From NCBI RefSeq assembly GCF_016793225.1, contig NZ_JAEUMN010000100.1, positions 1 through 37,465 on the forward strand: a stretch of DNA of 37,465 nt, read 5' to 3'. Source of the DNA: Phenylobacterium sp. (lineage in GTDB: Bacteria; Pseudomonadota; Alphaproteobacteria; Caulobacterales; Caulobacteraceae). How positions within the stretch are numbered: position 1 is the first letter of the stretch; each line of letters begins with the position of its first letter. Below the pieces are notes generated by a model, which saw only the letters and a program-made list of their open reading frames with translations, was not told where the DNA came from and searched no databases. The position numbers and the translations under genes are program-made. Shown here piece by piece: positions 28,213 through 37,384 of this stretch.

Positions 28213-29790
28213 TCATCGGCGGATGCGGTAGATCGCGTTCTCGACGTCGGAGGCGACGTAGATGTCGCCGCCGGCGCCCACCGCCACGCCCGCGCCCAGC
28301 GGAACGGGGCCGTCGAGCAGGCCGAGCGGCAGGTCCTTCGCCACCACGGTCCGGCCGCCCGTCCGGGGGTCCACCTCCACGACCGACCGCTCGCCGAGGT
28401 CGAGCACGACCGGCTTGCCGCCGGGGCCGACGGCCACGGCCTTAGGCCGGCGGAAGCCGCTCGCCACGGGCGTGGCGGCGCCGGTCGCCAGGTCCAGGCG
28501 CGACAGCCGGTTGGCGCCAGCCTCGACCACATAGATCGCCCCGTCGGCCGCGCGCGCCAGGCTGGTCGGCGCCTTGAGGCCGGTCGCCACTGTCCGCCGC
28601 GCCTCGCCCCTGATCTCGATCGCGTCGCCGTCAGGCTCGACCACGAGGATGCCCCCGTCGGCCAGCCCGACCGCGTCCGAGGGCGCCTGCAGGCCGGCGG
28701 CGTGGGAGAGGCGGCGGCCGCTGGCGCGATCGTAGACCTCGATCGTCCCGGCGACGGCGCTGACCAGGATCACCCGGTCGCCCGCGACGGCGACCCCCGT
28801 GGGGTACTCGGCCGGATCGGCGTGGACGCGGGCGAGGTCGGTCACGGCGCCGGTCGCGCCGTCCACGCGCCGGTAGGCGAAGACGTCGGCCACGAAGAGC
28901 GTGTCCTTGCCGTCCGCGGAGCTGACGTCCAGGTCGGCCGGAAACGCCAGCCGGCCCTTCACCACCTGCCGCGTCGCGCCGGTGGCCACGTCGACTTCCT
29001 GGATGCCGTTGTCGGCCATGTTGGAGACGAACACGCGGTCGTCCGGCGAGATCGCGATGTTGTCCAGGGCGGTGCCGAGCTGCGCGGCCTTGGTCTTCGC
29101 CCCGGTTCGGACGTCGACGCGGTAGAGGACCCCGATCTTGGTGTCGATGACCCAGAGATTGCCCTTCGAGTCGAACTTGGCCGCGGCCGGCGTCTGGAAG
29201 CCCTCGGCGACCACCCTGACGGCGCCGGTGTCGGGATCGATCCGCGCGATCTGGCCCTTGAACCACAGCGGGCCGTAGAGGCCGCCGTCCGGACCGGGCG
29301 AGAAGCTGTTGAAGCCGCCCACGGGCCCGGTGATCCGGCGCGGCGGCCGCTTGCCGGCCGGGTCCAGTTCCCAGACGCCGTCGCCCGCGAAGACCTGGCC
29401 CAGGAACAACCGCTTGCCGTCGCGGCTGAAGGCGACCGAGTTCGCCCCCGGCATGTCCTTCGCCAGCACCTCGACCGGGCCGTCGCCCCGGCGCGTGTAG
29501 ACCACGCCGTCCTGGATCGCGGTCCACACCACCTGGCCGCCCGGGCCGAAGGCGATGTCGTCGCTCATCCCCTTCGGCGGGCCCTCCACCGTGCGCACGG
29601 CGCCGGTCTCGACGTTCACGGCGTAGAGCGTCTGGCCCGCGACGCTGCCCGCATAGAGTTCGCCGTTCGGGGCGAAGCGGATGCCGTGGACCCCGTGGAA
29701 GTGCGACGGGGGCACAAGGGTCGTCACGGTCTGCGCCCAGGCGGGCGCGGCAAGCAGCGCCGCGGCCGCGGCGAGGTGGATCGGGCGCAT
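28213..29790 (-). CDS. Exported beta-propeller protein (SMP-30/NHL-like)
   Basis: This 525-residue protein has a Sec signal (HLAAAAALLAAPAWAQT, cleavage near 20). The rest is a chain of similar 40-45 residue blades: GIRFAPNGELYAGS, AAKFDSKGNLWVID, NIAISPDDRVFVSN, GVAVAGDRVILVSA, SLARAADGAIYVVEAG, AVAVGPGGKPVVLD and GVAVGAGGDIYVAS. The repeat count suggests more than one propeller or a large one. Relatives include SMP-30/gluconolactonase lactonases, NHL proteins and strictosidine-synthase-like enzymes. I do not see a certain catalytic metal set, so lactonase activity is only possible. The ATG at 29790 follows GGGGAA. It begins 15 bases after the NIPSNAP-like gene, so the two form an operon. 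Confidence 0.85.
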   Translation of the reverse strand: MRPIHLAAAAALLAAPAWAQTVTTLVPPSHFHGVHGIRFAPNGELYAGSVAGQTLYAVNVETGAVRTVEGPPKGMSDDIAFGPGGQVVWTAIQDGVVYTRRGDGPVEVLAKDMPGANSVAFSRDGKRLFLGQVFAGDGVWELDPAGKRPPRRITGPVGGFNSFSPGPDGGLYGPLWFKGQIARIDPDTGAVRVVAEGFQTPAAAKFDSKGNLWVIDTKIGVLYRVDVRTGAKTKAAQLGTALDNIAISPDDRVFVSNMADNGIQEVDVATGATRQVVKGRLAFPADLDVSSADGKDTLFVADVFAYRRVDGATGAVTDLARVHADPAEYPTGVAVAGDRVILVSAVAGTIEVYDRASGRRLSHAAGLQAPSDAVGLADGGILVVEPDGDAIEIRGEARRTVATGLKAPTSLARAADGAIYVVEAGANRLSRLDLATGAATPVASGFRRPKAVAVGPGGKPVVLDLGERSVVEVDPRTGGRTVVAKDLPLGLLDGPVPLGAGVAVGAGGDIYVASDVENAIYRIRR

Positions 29791-29805
29791 GGGTTCCCCG
29801 TGGGC

Positions 29806-30519
29806 TCAGGTCGCGATCGGCGACAGTAGCGTGCTGGCGGCCCAGGTGTCGCGGGTCAGCAGCTGGCGTCGCCGGAACGCCGCCATGGCCTCGGTCGAGG
29901 GATCCCGCGAAGCCTCCCACACGCCGTGGTCGCCGTAGCGCGTGATCAGCAGCAGCCGCTGCACCCCGCCGGCGATGTCGCGGCTCGTCCGCTCGGCGCT
30001 GAACAGGCCGAAGATGGTGGTGTCGAAGCGCTTCTCGAAGTCGGTCCAGCCCTGGCTCGACAGCTCCAGGAACTCGGGAACGTCGGCGGTCTTCACCACG
30101 AACCAGCGGTGGACGTAGATCCCGCGGCCTTTCGGGCGATCCTCGGGCGCGGGCCGCAGGGTCGCCTCGAGCTTGCCGCGCTGCGCCTGCCGCAGGGCCT
30201 TGCCGCGCATGAGGGCCCGGATCTCGGCGTCGCGGGTCCGGGCTTCCGGCGTCCAGCGCACTAGCAGGGCGGCCTGGCGGGCGACCCAGCCGAGCTGCGG
30301 CGTGAACAGGCCCAGCACCTCGCCCCCGGCCGCCTGTATCGCGGGCAGGCGGGCCCGGACCTGTTCGACGTAGGCCTTGGCCGGCGGCTCGCCGGGCTCG
30401 CTCTCGAAGTCGAGGAACAGGTAGTCGTACATCGCGCGCGCCTCCGCCGCCCCGGCCGAGGACGCCAGGAGCGCGGCCCCGGCGCCGAAGATCCAGCGCC
30501 TGCGGTCGATGGCTGTCAT
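29806..30519 (-). CDS. Exported NIPSNAP-like protein
   Basis: The protein has 237 residues with an N-terminal signal of Tat type (DRRRWIFGAGAALLASSAGAAEA, 5-27). The C-terminal half resembles the NIPSNAP ferredoxin-like fold: YVHRWFVVKTADVPEFLELSSQGW, then FGLFSAE and LLLITRYGDHGVWEASRD. The N-terminal half may be a second copy of the fold (FLDFESEPGEPPAKAYVEQVRARLPAIQAAGGEVLGLF). NIPSNAP proteins have no settled enzymatic role; dimeric ferredoxin-like folds can bind small hydrophobic ligands. The start could also be the ATG at 30528 or a TTG at 30555. I took 30519 because the signal motif follows directly. Confidence 0.72.
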   Translation of the reverse strand: MTAIDRRRWIFGAGAALLASSAGAAEARAMYDYLFLDFESEPGEPPAKAYVEQVRARLPAIQAAGGEVLGLFTPQLGWVARQAALLVRWTPEARTRDAEIRALMRGKALRQAQRGKLEATLRPAPEDRPKGRGIYVHRWFVVKTADVPEFLELSSQGWTDFEKRFDTTIFGLFSAERTSRDIAGGVQRLLLITRYGDHGVWEASRDPSTEAMAAFRRRQLLTRDTWAASTLLSPIAT

Positions 30520-30774
30520 GACCGCCATTCCGACGCCCGGCGCGCGCGCCGTCAAGTCGGACAGGGCGCTATGGCCCCAAGCCCTCCAGGCATTGGAAAA
30601 GCCCGCGGCGCATCGGTAGCGTCCTGTGGTGTAACTCGATGGTGACGGCGCGCTTGTCGTGCGCCGCCAGCCAGAAAAACTGCGAGCGGAAAGACTTTAT
30701 TCCTATCGAAAGAATAGGATTTGAAGGCTAGCCAGGGCCCTTCTTTCAAGAGGGCCCGGATCCAGGGGGAAATG
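30520..30774. promoter_or_regulatory. Divergent region with structured leader of the TonB receptor gene
   Basis: In this 255-bp gap the stretch 30670-30725 is clearly more AT-rich than its surroundings and is the likely promoter zone. TCCTAT (30701-30706) and ATAGGA (30714-30719) form a 6-bp inverted repeat around 7 bases, either an operator or a leader hairpin. Nearer the gene, GGGCCCT (30736-30742) pairs with AGGGCCC (30751-30757) across 8 bases and would sit in the mRNA leader close to the AGGGGGA ribosome binding site. I see no Fur-type box. Confidence 0.45.
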
Positions 30775-33021
30775 ATGAACCGACATGTCCTGTCCAGCCG
30801 CGCGTCGCTCGTGGCCCTGTGCTGCGCGATCGCCGCACCGGCCATGGCTCAGACGACCTCCGGCGCGGGCGACGGCATCGCCGTCGAGGAACTCGTGGTC
30901 ACGGCCCGCAAGCGTGAAGAGCGTCTGCGCGACGTCCCCGTCGCGGCCACCGCCCTGAGCTTCGAGGACATCCGCGACCAGGGCGGCCTCGCCAACGCCC
31001 AGGCCCTGCTGAGCAACTCGCCGGGGGTGAACTTCGCCAACACCTCCAACGCCCTGACGTCGGACGTGTCGATCCGGGGGTCGGGGACGTCCCGGGCCAC
31101 CAACGCCGAGGCCGGGGTCGGCCTGTTCCGCAACGGAGCCTACATCGGCGGCGGCAACGTCGCGGGCCGCACCTTCAGCGGCATCGACCTGTTCGACATC
31201 CAGCGGGTCGAGGTGCTGCGCGGCGTGCAGGGCGGCCTGGGCGGCCGGAACGCCTCGGGCGGTTCGATCAACGTCGTCACCGCGCGGCCGGAGTACGAGT
31301 ACGGCGGCTACCTTCTGGGCACGGTCGGAATGCACGAGCGCCGCGAGATCGAAGGCGCCGTGAACATCCCGATCAACGAGTACTTCTCGACGCGCCTGAG
31401 CGTCGCCTACGGCAAGAAGCCCGAGGGCTTCTACCACCTCTACGTCATCGACGAGTACGCCGACGCCACCGAGCGCGAGTTCTTCCGCGGCCAGCTGAGC
31501 TTCAAGAACGGCCCGTTCACGGCCAACCTGATGCTGGAACGGGCCAACGAGCGGGTGCCGGGCCTGGTCTACCAGGTCGTCACCTTCCCGAACGCCAACT
31601 TCCCGCTCGGCAACTTCAGCGACAAGTACGACACGCCCTGGAACCACCCGTCCCAGGGCAAGCAGCGCCTGAGCAACCTGGAATTCACGACCTCCACCGA
31701 CCTCGGCTGGGCGACGCTGTCGACGATCGTCAACCTGCGCGACCGCCACGGGCAGAACCAGTACGACCGGGACGCCTTCTCGCGGGAATTCTACGACGCG
31801 CTGTCCGCCATTCCCGGGCGCGTGTCGCCCGCCGGCCTCACCGCCATCCGCAACGCCGACTACAACCAGGGCGGCGACCAGATCGACCACGCCCGCATCA
31901 GCTACTACGGGGCCCACATCCTGGGCGAGACGAACGGGTTCGACTGGCTGGTCGGCGGCGAGTGGTACCTGCTCAACGACACCACCTCGAACATCCTCGG
32001 CAAGTCGCCGACGCCGGCCAGCCCCAACTTCGGCACGATCACGCGGGGCAAGCTCAGGTTCTCGTCCTACGCCGTCTACGGCTCGCTGGGATATGACCTG
32101 ACCGACCAGATCAACCTGTCGGGCGACCTGCGCTTCACCAACGACAACAAGGACTTCCTGTCACGGCAGTTCCTGTTCGTCACCAATACGCCCGTGACGA
32201 CCGCGGCGCTGAACCCCACGGCGTCCAGCAACGACAACAACGTCTCGTACACGGCGACCATCTCGTACAAGCCGACGTCGCTGATGCTGTTCTACGCCAA
32301 GATCGGCTCGGCCTACCGGGCGGGCGGCTTCAACGGCAACCTCGGGGATCCGCGCCAGCCGATCGCCCCGCCGCCGTCTTTCGACAACGAGACGGTCACC
32401 GGCTACGAGGTGGGCTTCAAGGGCAACCTGGCGCCCAACATCTACGTCACGGCCGCCGGGTACACGAACCGCTTCAAGAACCTCGTCATCCAGGGCGACA
32501 ACGGGTGCCGCGCGAACAACCCGGCCTGCCCGGTCCAGGCGACGTCGTTCGCCTTCAACGCGGGGCCCGCGACGCTCTGGGGCATCGAGGTCGAGGCCAC
32601 GATGCGCGCCCAGCTGGCCGGCGGCGCGCTGCGGGTGACCGTGGGCGGTTCGCGCCAGGGCGGCCACGTGCGGGGCGGCATCTACGACGGCTTCAAGCAG
32701 CCGCAGCAGCCCAAGTGGACGCAGACCTTCACCGTCAACTACCGCCGCGAGATCGTCGACGACGTGAGCGGCTACATCAACGTCAACGGCAACGCCCGTC
32801 AGGGCGGCGTGCAGGAAGCCAACCAGACCACGTTGCTGCACGACTACGTGCTGTTCAACGTGCGGACCGGCGTCACGTGGCGGCAGTACGATCTCGCGGC
32901 CTTCGTCAACAACGCCGGGCAGGAGAACTACCTGGTCTTCCACGCCCCGTCGGCGACGGGCGACGTGCGGCGCTACAACCTGCCCCGGACCTGGGGCGTG
33001 CAGCTTCGCTACGAGTGGTGA
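30775..33021 (+). CDS. TonB-dependent outer-membrane receptor
   Basis: The protein has 748 residues with a Sec signal (ALCCAIAAPAMAQ, cleavage near 25). The TonB box region EELVVTARKREERLRDVPVA follows at about 36-56. The plug domain contains NSPGVNFANTSN, VEVLRGVQGGLGGRNASGGSINVVTARP and ends near 180. The C-terminal 22-strand barrel finishes in VQLRYEW with an aromatic last residue. It imports a bulky substrate across the outer membrane. The VTARKRE plus GGSINVVTARP pattern is that of catabolic receptors in Caulobacterales and Sphingomonadales, more often for carbon sources than siderophores. I chose the ATG at 30775 (AGGGGGA 5 bases before it) over the adjacent ATG at 30772. An exported hydrolase gene follows after 4 bases. 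Confidence 0.94.
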   Translation: MNRHVLSSRASLVALCCAIAAPAMAQTTSGAGDGIAVEELVVTARKREERLRDVPVAATALSFEDIRDQGGLANAQALLSNSPGVNFANTSNALTSDVSIRGSGTSRATNAEAGVGLFRNGAYIGGGNVAGRTFSGIDLFDIQRVEVLRGVQGGLGGRNASGGSINVVTARPEYEYGGYLLGTVGMHERREIEGAVNIPINEYFSTRLSVAYGKKPEGFYHLYVIDEYADATEREFFRGQLSFKNGPFTANLMLERANERVPGLVYQVVTFPNANFPLGNFSDKYDTPWNHPSQGKQRLSNLEFTTSTDLGWATLSTIVNLRDRHGQNQYDRDAFSREFYDALSAIPGRVSPAGLTAIRNADYNQGGDQIDHARISYYGAHILGETNGFDWLVGGEWYLLNDTTSNILGKSPTPASPNFGTITRGKLRFSSYAVYGSLGYDLTDQINLSGDLRFTNDNKDFLSRQFLFVTNTPVTTAALNPTASSNDNNVSYTATISYKPTSLMLFYAKIGSAYRAGGFNGNLGDPRQPIAPPPSFDNETVTGYEVGFKGNLAPNIYVTAAGYTNRFKNLVIQGDNGCRANNPACPVQATSFAFNAGPATLWGIEVEATMRAQLAGGALRVTVGGSRQGGHVRGGIYDGFKQPQQPKWTQTFTVNYRREIVDDVSGYINVNGNARQGGVQEANQTTLLHDYVLFNVRTGVTWRQYDLAAFVNNAGQENYLVFHAPSATGDVRRYNLPRTWGVQLRYEW

Positions 33022-33025
33022 GCCG

Positions 33026-34063
33026 ATGAAGGCCTCCCTGCTCCTCGCGGTCATCGCCGCTCTCCTCCCCGCGGCGATCTCCTCGGCCGCCCTGGCGCAA
33101 CCCGCCGGGGCGGCCGCTTCCCCGGCGGGGGTGGAGGTGCGCCTCGGCGAGTGGACCGACGCCGCGCGCGGCGGACGCGTGGTGCCGTACAAGCTCTACA
33201 TGCCGCGCGGCGCGGGGCCGTTCCCGGTGGTGATCCACAGCCACGGCCTGGGCGGCAGCCGCGAGGCCTCCACCTACATCCTGCAGGCGGTGGCCGACGC
33301 CGGGTTCATCGTGGTCGCCCTGCAGCACGCGGGGTCCGACAGCGGGCTCCTGATGGGCGGCGTGCGTCCGGGGGACGAGGCCGGCCTCGTGGCGGCCGGC
33401 CGGGCCGGCATGACCCCCGAGGCGGCGCGGGCGCGCTACGGCGACGTGCCGTTCGCCATCGACCAGATCGCCAGGGACCGGCTGGGCGGCAGGGCGGACA
33501 TGAGCCGCATCGGCATGTCGGGGCACTCGTTCGGAGCCCTTTCGACGCTGACGGCGGTCGGACAGCGGATCCCGCTCCTGCCCAACGACACCAGCTACAT
33601 GGAGCCACGGATCAAGGCGGCCATCGCCTACAGCCCCAACAAGCCGCGGGGGGACGACCCGAGGGCGGCGCTGGCGCGGGTCAAGACGCCGATGCTCCAT
33701 TTCACGGGCACCGAGGACGCCACGCCGTTCGATCAGGAGAAGACGCCGTTCGAGCGCACCACGCCCTTCCAGGCGATCCAGGGCGCGGACCAGTTCCTGG
33801 TGATCCTGGACGGGGCGGACCATGCGCTGTTCGGCGGCCGGCGCGTGCAGCTCGGACGGCTCAAGCCCATCGATCCACCGCAGATGGAGATCGTGAAGGC
33901 CGAGACGGTGCGCTTCTGGAAGGCCTACCTGCGCGGCGACGCCGCGGCGCTGAAGGAGACCTGCGACCTGCCGAAGCGGATCGCCGGGGCCGGGACCGGA
34001 TACGTGAAGGCCGCGCGCTGCGGGCCTGCGACCCCCATCGCGCCGGTCGAGGGCCTGCGCTAG
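33026..34063 (+). CDS. Exported alpha/beta hydrolase (dienelactone hydrolase / PAF-AH-like)
   Basis: This 345-residue protein has a Sec signal ending near AALAQ (25). The oxyanion segment HSHGLGGSRE is at 71-80. The nucleophile is Ser168 in GMSGHSFGA, the acid is Asp231 in TGTEDATPF, and the base is His266 in GADHALF, so the triad is complete. The layout matches periplasmic esterases annotated as dienelactone hydrolase or platelet-activating-factor acetylhydrolase-like. It starts 4 bases after the TonB receptor stop and so is co-expressed with it. It probably cleaves an ester in the imported compound. Conserved cysteines 322 and 335 or so near the C-terminus could form a disulfide. Confidence 0.9.
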   Translation: MKASLLLAVIAALLPAAISSAALAQPAGAAASPAGVEVRLGEWTDAARGGRVVPYKLYMPRGAGPFPVVIHSHGLGGSREASTYILQAVADAGFIVVALQHAGSDSGLLMGGVRPGDEAGLVAAGRAGMTPEAARARYGDVPFAIDQIARDRLGGRADMSRIGMSGHSFGALSTLTAVGQRIPLLPNDTSYMEPRIKAAIAYSPNKPRGDDPRAALARVKTPMLHFTGTEDATPFDQEKTPFERTTPFQAIQGADQFLVILDGADHALFGGRRVQLGRLKPIDPPQMEIVKAETVRFWKAYLRGDAAALKETCDLPKRIAGAGTGYVKAARCGPATPIAPVEGLR

Positions 34064-34084
34064 CCTGCCGCCATGGAGCAGCCG

Positions 34085-35344
34085 ATGAAAGCGTCCCGCC
34101 GCGCCGTGCTGGGCGTCAGCGCCACCCTCCTGGCCGCCTCGAAGGCCGCCGCGGCGACCCCGATGGGCGACGAGGGCGAGGCCCGGCGCATCCTGGAGCG
34201 GTTCGACGGATTCGGCGTGAAGGCGTCGGGCGGGCCGGGCGACACCGCCAGCGGCGCGTGGCTCGAGAGCGAGCTGAAGGCCCTTGGCTACGCCACGGCG
34301 CGGCAGCCGTTCGACGCCCCCGCCTACGAGGGCGACGCCACCCTATCGCGCGGCGGCGCTACGGCCTCGGTGATCCCGCAGGCGATCGTCACGCCCACGT
34401 CGGCCGCCGGCCTGTCCGGCCCGCTCTACGTGGCCGGACGCGATCGCGGCCCGGGCATCGCGCTGGTCTCGCTGCCCTACGCGCGATGGTCGACGATCCT
34501 CGGCCCGGTCGAGAAGCTCGTGGCGGCGGCCATCGCCGACGGCGCCTCCGCCGTGGGGATCATCACCGACGGCCCCACGCGGGAGGCGTGCGCGCTCAAC
34601 AGCCCCGACCGGCGGATGTTCGACCGGCCGGTCTTCGTGATCAGCCCCGGAGACGCCGCGAAGCTCTCGGCTCTGTCGGGGCCTGCGACGCTCGCCATGG
34701 CCGGCCGGTCCTTCCGGCGGCCGACCTACAACGTCACCGCGCGCCTGGACCGGGGCGCCGGCAGGTGGCTCGTGATCTCGACCCCGCGCTCGGGCTGGTT
34801 CCATTGCGCGGGCGAGCGGGGCACGGGGCTGGCGGCCTGGCTGCTGCTGGCGCGCTGGGCTTCGTCGGCGAAGCTTCCGGTCAACGTGGCGCTGGTGGCC
34901 ACCAGCGGCCATGAATACGAGTACACCGGCGGCGAGGCCTACATCCATGCGCTGGCCCCGAAGCCGGCCGAGACGGGGCTCTGGGTCCACCTGGGCGCCA
35001 ACGTCGCGGCGCGGGACTGGCACGAACGCGGGGCCACGCTCTCGCCCCTGCCCAGCGCCGACCCCCAGAGGTTCCTGCTGGCCAGCGCCCCGCTCGTGCC
35101 CGCCGCCCGGGCCGCGTTCGCCGGGCTTCCCGGCCTGGAGTCCGTCTACACCGCCGATCCGGCGCTGGCGGCGGGCGAACTCGCGAGCATCCTGAAGGGC
35201 GGCTACGGCCAGGTGGCGGGCATCTTCGGCAGTCACCGCTATCACCACACGCGGGTGGACGACCTCCGCTGCGTCTCGCCCGCGCTGGTCCCGCCGGTGG
35301 CGACGGCGATGGCGCAGGTCATCGCGTCGGCGTTCCGCGCGTAG
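34085..35344 (+). CDS. Exported M28-like protein with degenerate metal site
   Basis: This 419-residue protein has a twin-arginine-like signal (SRRAVLGVSATLLAASKAAAA, 4-24). The fold is M28 aminopeptidase-like with an inserted PA-type region (about 85-210). Where active M28 enzymes have His-x-Asp, the Asp of the DNGSG loop, Glu-Glu and Asp, this protein reads STPRSGWFH (232-240), GERGTG (243-248), SGHEYEYTG (274-282) and VHLGANVA (301-308). Only the last His survives (YHHTRVDDL, 386-394). Binding of two zinc ions in the normal way is unlikely. I chose the ATG at 34085, preceded by GGAG, over 34073. It follows the hydrolase gene by 21 bases and belongs to the TonB receptor operon. Confidence 0.78.
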   Translation: MKASRRAVLGVSATLLAASKAAAATPMGDEGEARRILERFDGFGVKASGGPGDTASGAWLESELKALGYATARQPFDAPAYEGDATLSRGGATASVIPQAIVTPTSAAGLSGPLYVAGRDRGPGIALVSLPYARWSTILGPVEKLVAAAIADGASAVGIITDGPTREACALNSPDRRMFDRPVFVISPGDAAKLSALSGPATLAMAGRSFRRPTYNVTARLDRGAGRWLVISTPRSGWFHCAGERGTGLAAWLLLARWASSAKLPVNVALVATSGHEYEYTGGEAYIHALAPKPAETGLWVHLGANVAARDWHERGATLSPLPSADPQRFLLASAPLVPAARAAFAGLPGLESVYTADPALAAGELASILKGGYGQVAGIFGSHRYHHTRVDDLRCVSPALVPPVATAMAQVIASAFRA

Positions 35345-35447
35345 GGTCTACGGCCCGGCGCCGCCCCTCCCGGCGGCGAGGCGGATCTCCAGCGAAATTC
35401 GGGCGCGGTCGCTGACGGCGTCGCCGCAATCGGCCTACAACGTCGCC
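35345..35447 (+). promoter_or_regulatory. Intergenic gap before the LOG gene
   Basis: The 103-bp gap separates two same-strand genes. I see no hairpin terminator and no strong promoter boxes. The ribosome binding site of the LOG gene is also weak, so it is unclear whether transcription continues from the TonB receptor operon. Confidence 0.25.
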
Positions 35448-36242
35448 ATGACCGAGAGCGACCACCCGTCCAGCGCCCAGATGGCCTCGCCGACCTACCG
35501 CTTGGCCTCGCTGGATTCCGACTTCATCCTGCAGCACTCCATGCGCGGCGTTCGGCTCATGCTCGAGTTCGCCAAGTGCGACGAGGCGCTCCGCGCCTGG
35601 GGCGTGCGCTCGACCATCGTCGTGTTCGGCTCGGCGCGCGTCGGCGAGAACGGGTCGGACGCCCACCGTCGCTGGTACGGCGAAGCCCGGCGGTTCGGCG
35701 AGATCGCCTCGAAGGAGGGCGGGGCCTACCTGTCCGAGACGCAGGAGCGGCACAACGTGATCTGCACCGGCGGCGGGCCGGGCATCATGGAGGCGGCCAA
35801 CCGGGGCGCGGCCGACGCCGGCGCGCCGTCCATCGGCCTCAACATCACCCTGCCGCACGAACAGTTCCCCAACAGCTACTCCACCCCCGAGCTGACCTTC
35901 CGGTTCCACTACTTCGCAGTCCGCAAGCTCCACCTGGCCATGCGCGCCAACGCGCTGGTGGTCTTCCCGGGCGGGTTCGGGACGCTGGACGAGCTGTTCG
36001 AGATCCTGACCCTGCGCCAGACCGACAAGAGCCCGCCGATTCCCATCGTCCTGTTCGACGAGAGCTACTGGCGCTCGATCATCAACTTCGACGCCCTGGT
36101 CGCCGAGGGGATGGTCGCGGCGTCGGACCTGGAGCTGTTCAGCTTCGCCGAAACCGCCGATGAGGTCTGGCAGTGCCTGCTGGACCGCGGCCTCAAGCCC
36201 TATCGGCAGCCAGACTGGGATCCGAACCCGCACGATCCCTGA
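35448..36242 (+). CDS. LOG family nucleotide 5'-monophosphate phosphoribohydrolase
   Basis: The protein has 264 residues with the Rossmann-like fold once mislabelled lysine decarboxylase. The signatures are GGGPGIMEA at 108-116 and PGGFGTLDE at 174-182, the LOG motif PGGxGTxxE, with GSARVGENG near 61-69. These enzymes break the N-glycosidic bond of nucleoside 5'-monophosphates, giving base and ribose 5-phosphate. Plant and bacterial LOG enzymes act on cytokinin nucleotides, and E. coli PpnN (longer) acts on common purine and pyrimidine nucleotides. rutA begins 65 bases downstream on the same strand. Release of uracil from UMP for the Rut pathway is therefore an attractive inference. The gene has a weak ribosome binding site. 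Confidence 0.9.
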   Translation: MTESDHPSSAQMASPTYRLASLDSDFILQHSMRGVRLMLEFAKCDEALRAWGVRSTIVVFGSARVGENGSDAHRRWYGEARRFGEIASKEGGAYLSETQERHNVICTGGGPGIMEAANRGAADAGAPSIGLNITLPHEQFPNSYSTPELTFRFHYFAVRKLHLAMRANALVVFPGGFGTLDELFEILTLRQTDKSPPIPIVLFDESYWRSIINFDALVAEGMVAASDLELFSFAETADEVWQCLLDRGLKPYRQPDWDPNPHDP

Positions 36243-36307
36243 CGCCGCTTGCGTTTCGCAGGGGCGGGAGGCCAACTGCCGAGCCGTTCCGCGGGGGCAG
36301 CGAGGTC

Positions 36308-37384
36308 ATGGAAGTCGGCGTCTTCATTCCGATCGGCAACAACGGCTGGCTGATCTCGACCACGTCGCCGCAGTACATGCCGACGTTCGAGCTGAACAAG
36401 ACCATCGTCCAGAGCGCCGAGCGCCATGGCCTCGACTTCGCGCTGTCGATGATCAAGCTGCGCGGGTTCGGCGGGAAGAGCGAGTTCTGGGAGCACAACC
36501 TCGAGAGCTTCACCCTGATGGCCGGCCTGGCCGCCGTCACCTCGCGGATCAAGCTGTTCGCCACCGCCGCCACCCTGACGATCCCGCCGGCGATCGTCGC
36601 CCGCATGGCCTCGACCATCGACTCGATCGCGCCGGGGCGCTTCGGGATCAACCTCGTCACGGGCTGGCAGAAGGCCGAGTACGACCAGATGGGCCTGTGG
36701 CCGGGCGAGAGCCACTACGCCGACCGCTACAAGTACCTGGCCGAGTACGCGACGGTGCTGAAGGGGCTGATGGAGACCGGCGTCTCGGACTTCAAGGGCG
36801 ACTACTTCACCATGAACGACTGCCGGGTGAGCCCCAGGCCGACCCCGGGGGTGAAGATCATCTGCGCGGGCTCGTCCGACGAGGGCCTGGCGTTCACGGC
36901 GAAGTACGCCGACTACTCGTTCGCCCTGGGCAAGGGCGCGAACACGCCCACGGCCTTCGCCGACGTGAACGACCGCCTGGCCGCGGCCAAGGCGAAGACC
37001 GGCCGCGACGTCGCCGCCTACATCCTCTTCATGATCATCGCCGACGAGACCGACGAGGCGGCGCTGGCCAAGTGGCGGCTCTATCGCGACGGGGCCGACC
37101 AGGACGCGCTGCAGTGGCTGACGAACCAGGCCGCCCCCAACGCCCAGGGAGGGACCAGCAACACCAACACCACCCAGCTCGCCGCGCCGGAGTCGGCGGT
37201 GAACCTCAACATGGGCACGCTGGTGGGCAGCTACGCGCGCGTCGCCGCCATGCTGGACGAGGTCGCCGCCGTGCCCGGGACCGCGGGCGTGCTCCTGACC
37301 TTCGACGATTTCGTGGCGGGCGTCGAAGCCTTCGGGACCCGCATCCAGCCCCTGATGAAGAGCCGCGCCCATGTCGCCGCCTAG
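36308..37384 (+). CDS. rutA: Pyrimidine monooxygenase RutA
   Basis: The 358-residue protein is very close to E. coli RutA along its whole length: [14 protein letters not shown] at 5-18, [25 protein letters not shown]-type sequence, [30 protein letters not shown] and [15 protein letters not shown]. It is a luciferase-like flavin-dependent enzyme that opens the uracil ring with O2 and reduced FMN, giving ureidoacrylate peracid. The start at 36308 follows GAGG and matches the E. coli protein once its longer N-terminus is ignored. rutB overlaps its end by 14 bases. It needs a flavin reductase (RutF), not visible here and perhaps past the window edge. Confidence 0.95.
   Translation: MEVGVFIPIGNNGWLISTTSPQYMPTFELNKTIVQSAERHGLDFALSMIKLRGFGGKSEFWEHNLESFTLMAGLAAVTSRIKLFATAATLTIPPAIVARMASTIDSIAPGRFGINLVTGWQKAEYDQMGLWPGESHYADRYKYLAEYATVLKGLMETGVSDFKGDYFTMNDCRVSPRPTPGVKIICAGSSDEGLAFTAKYADYSFALGKGANTPTAFADVNDRLAAAKAKTGRDVAAYILFMIIADETDEAALAKWRLYRDGADQDALQWLTNQAAPNAQGGTSNTNTTQLAAPESAVNLNMGTLVGSYARVAAMLDEVAAVPGTAGVLLTFDDFVAGVEAFGTRIQPLMKSRAHVAA

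Noticed and set aside
30538-30549. CGGCGCGCGCCG palindrome upstream of the NIPSNAP-like gene
   Set aside because: Such CG-only palindromes are expected by chance in DNA of this composition, and it lies at the edge of a possible start region.
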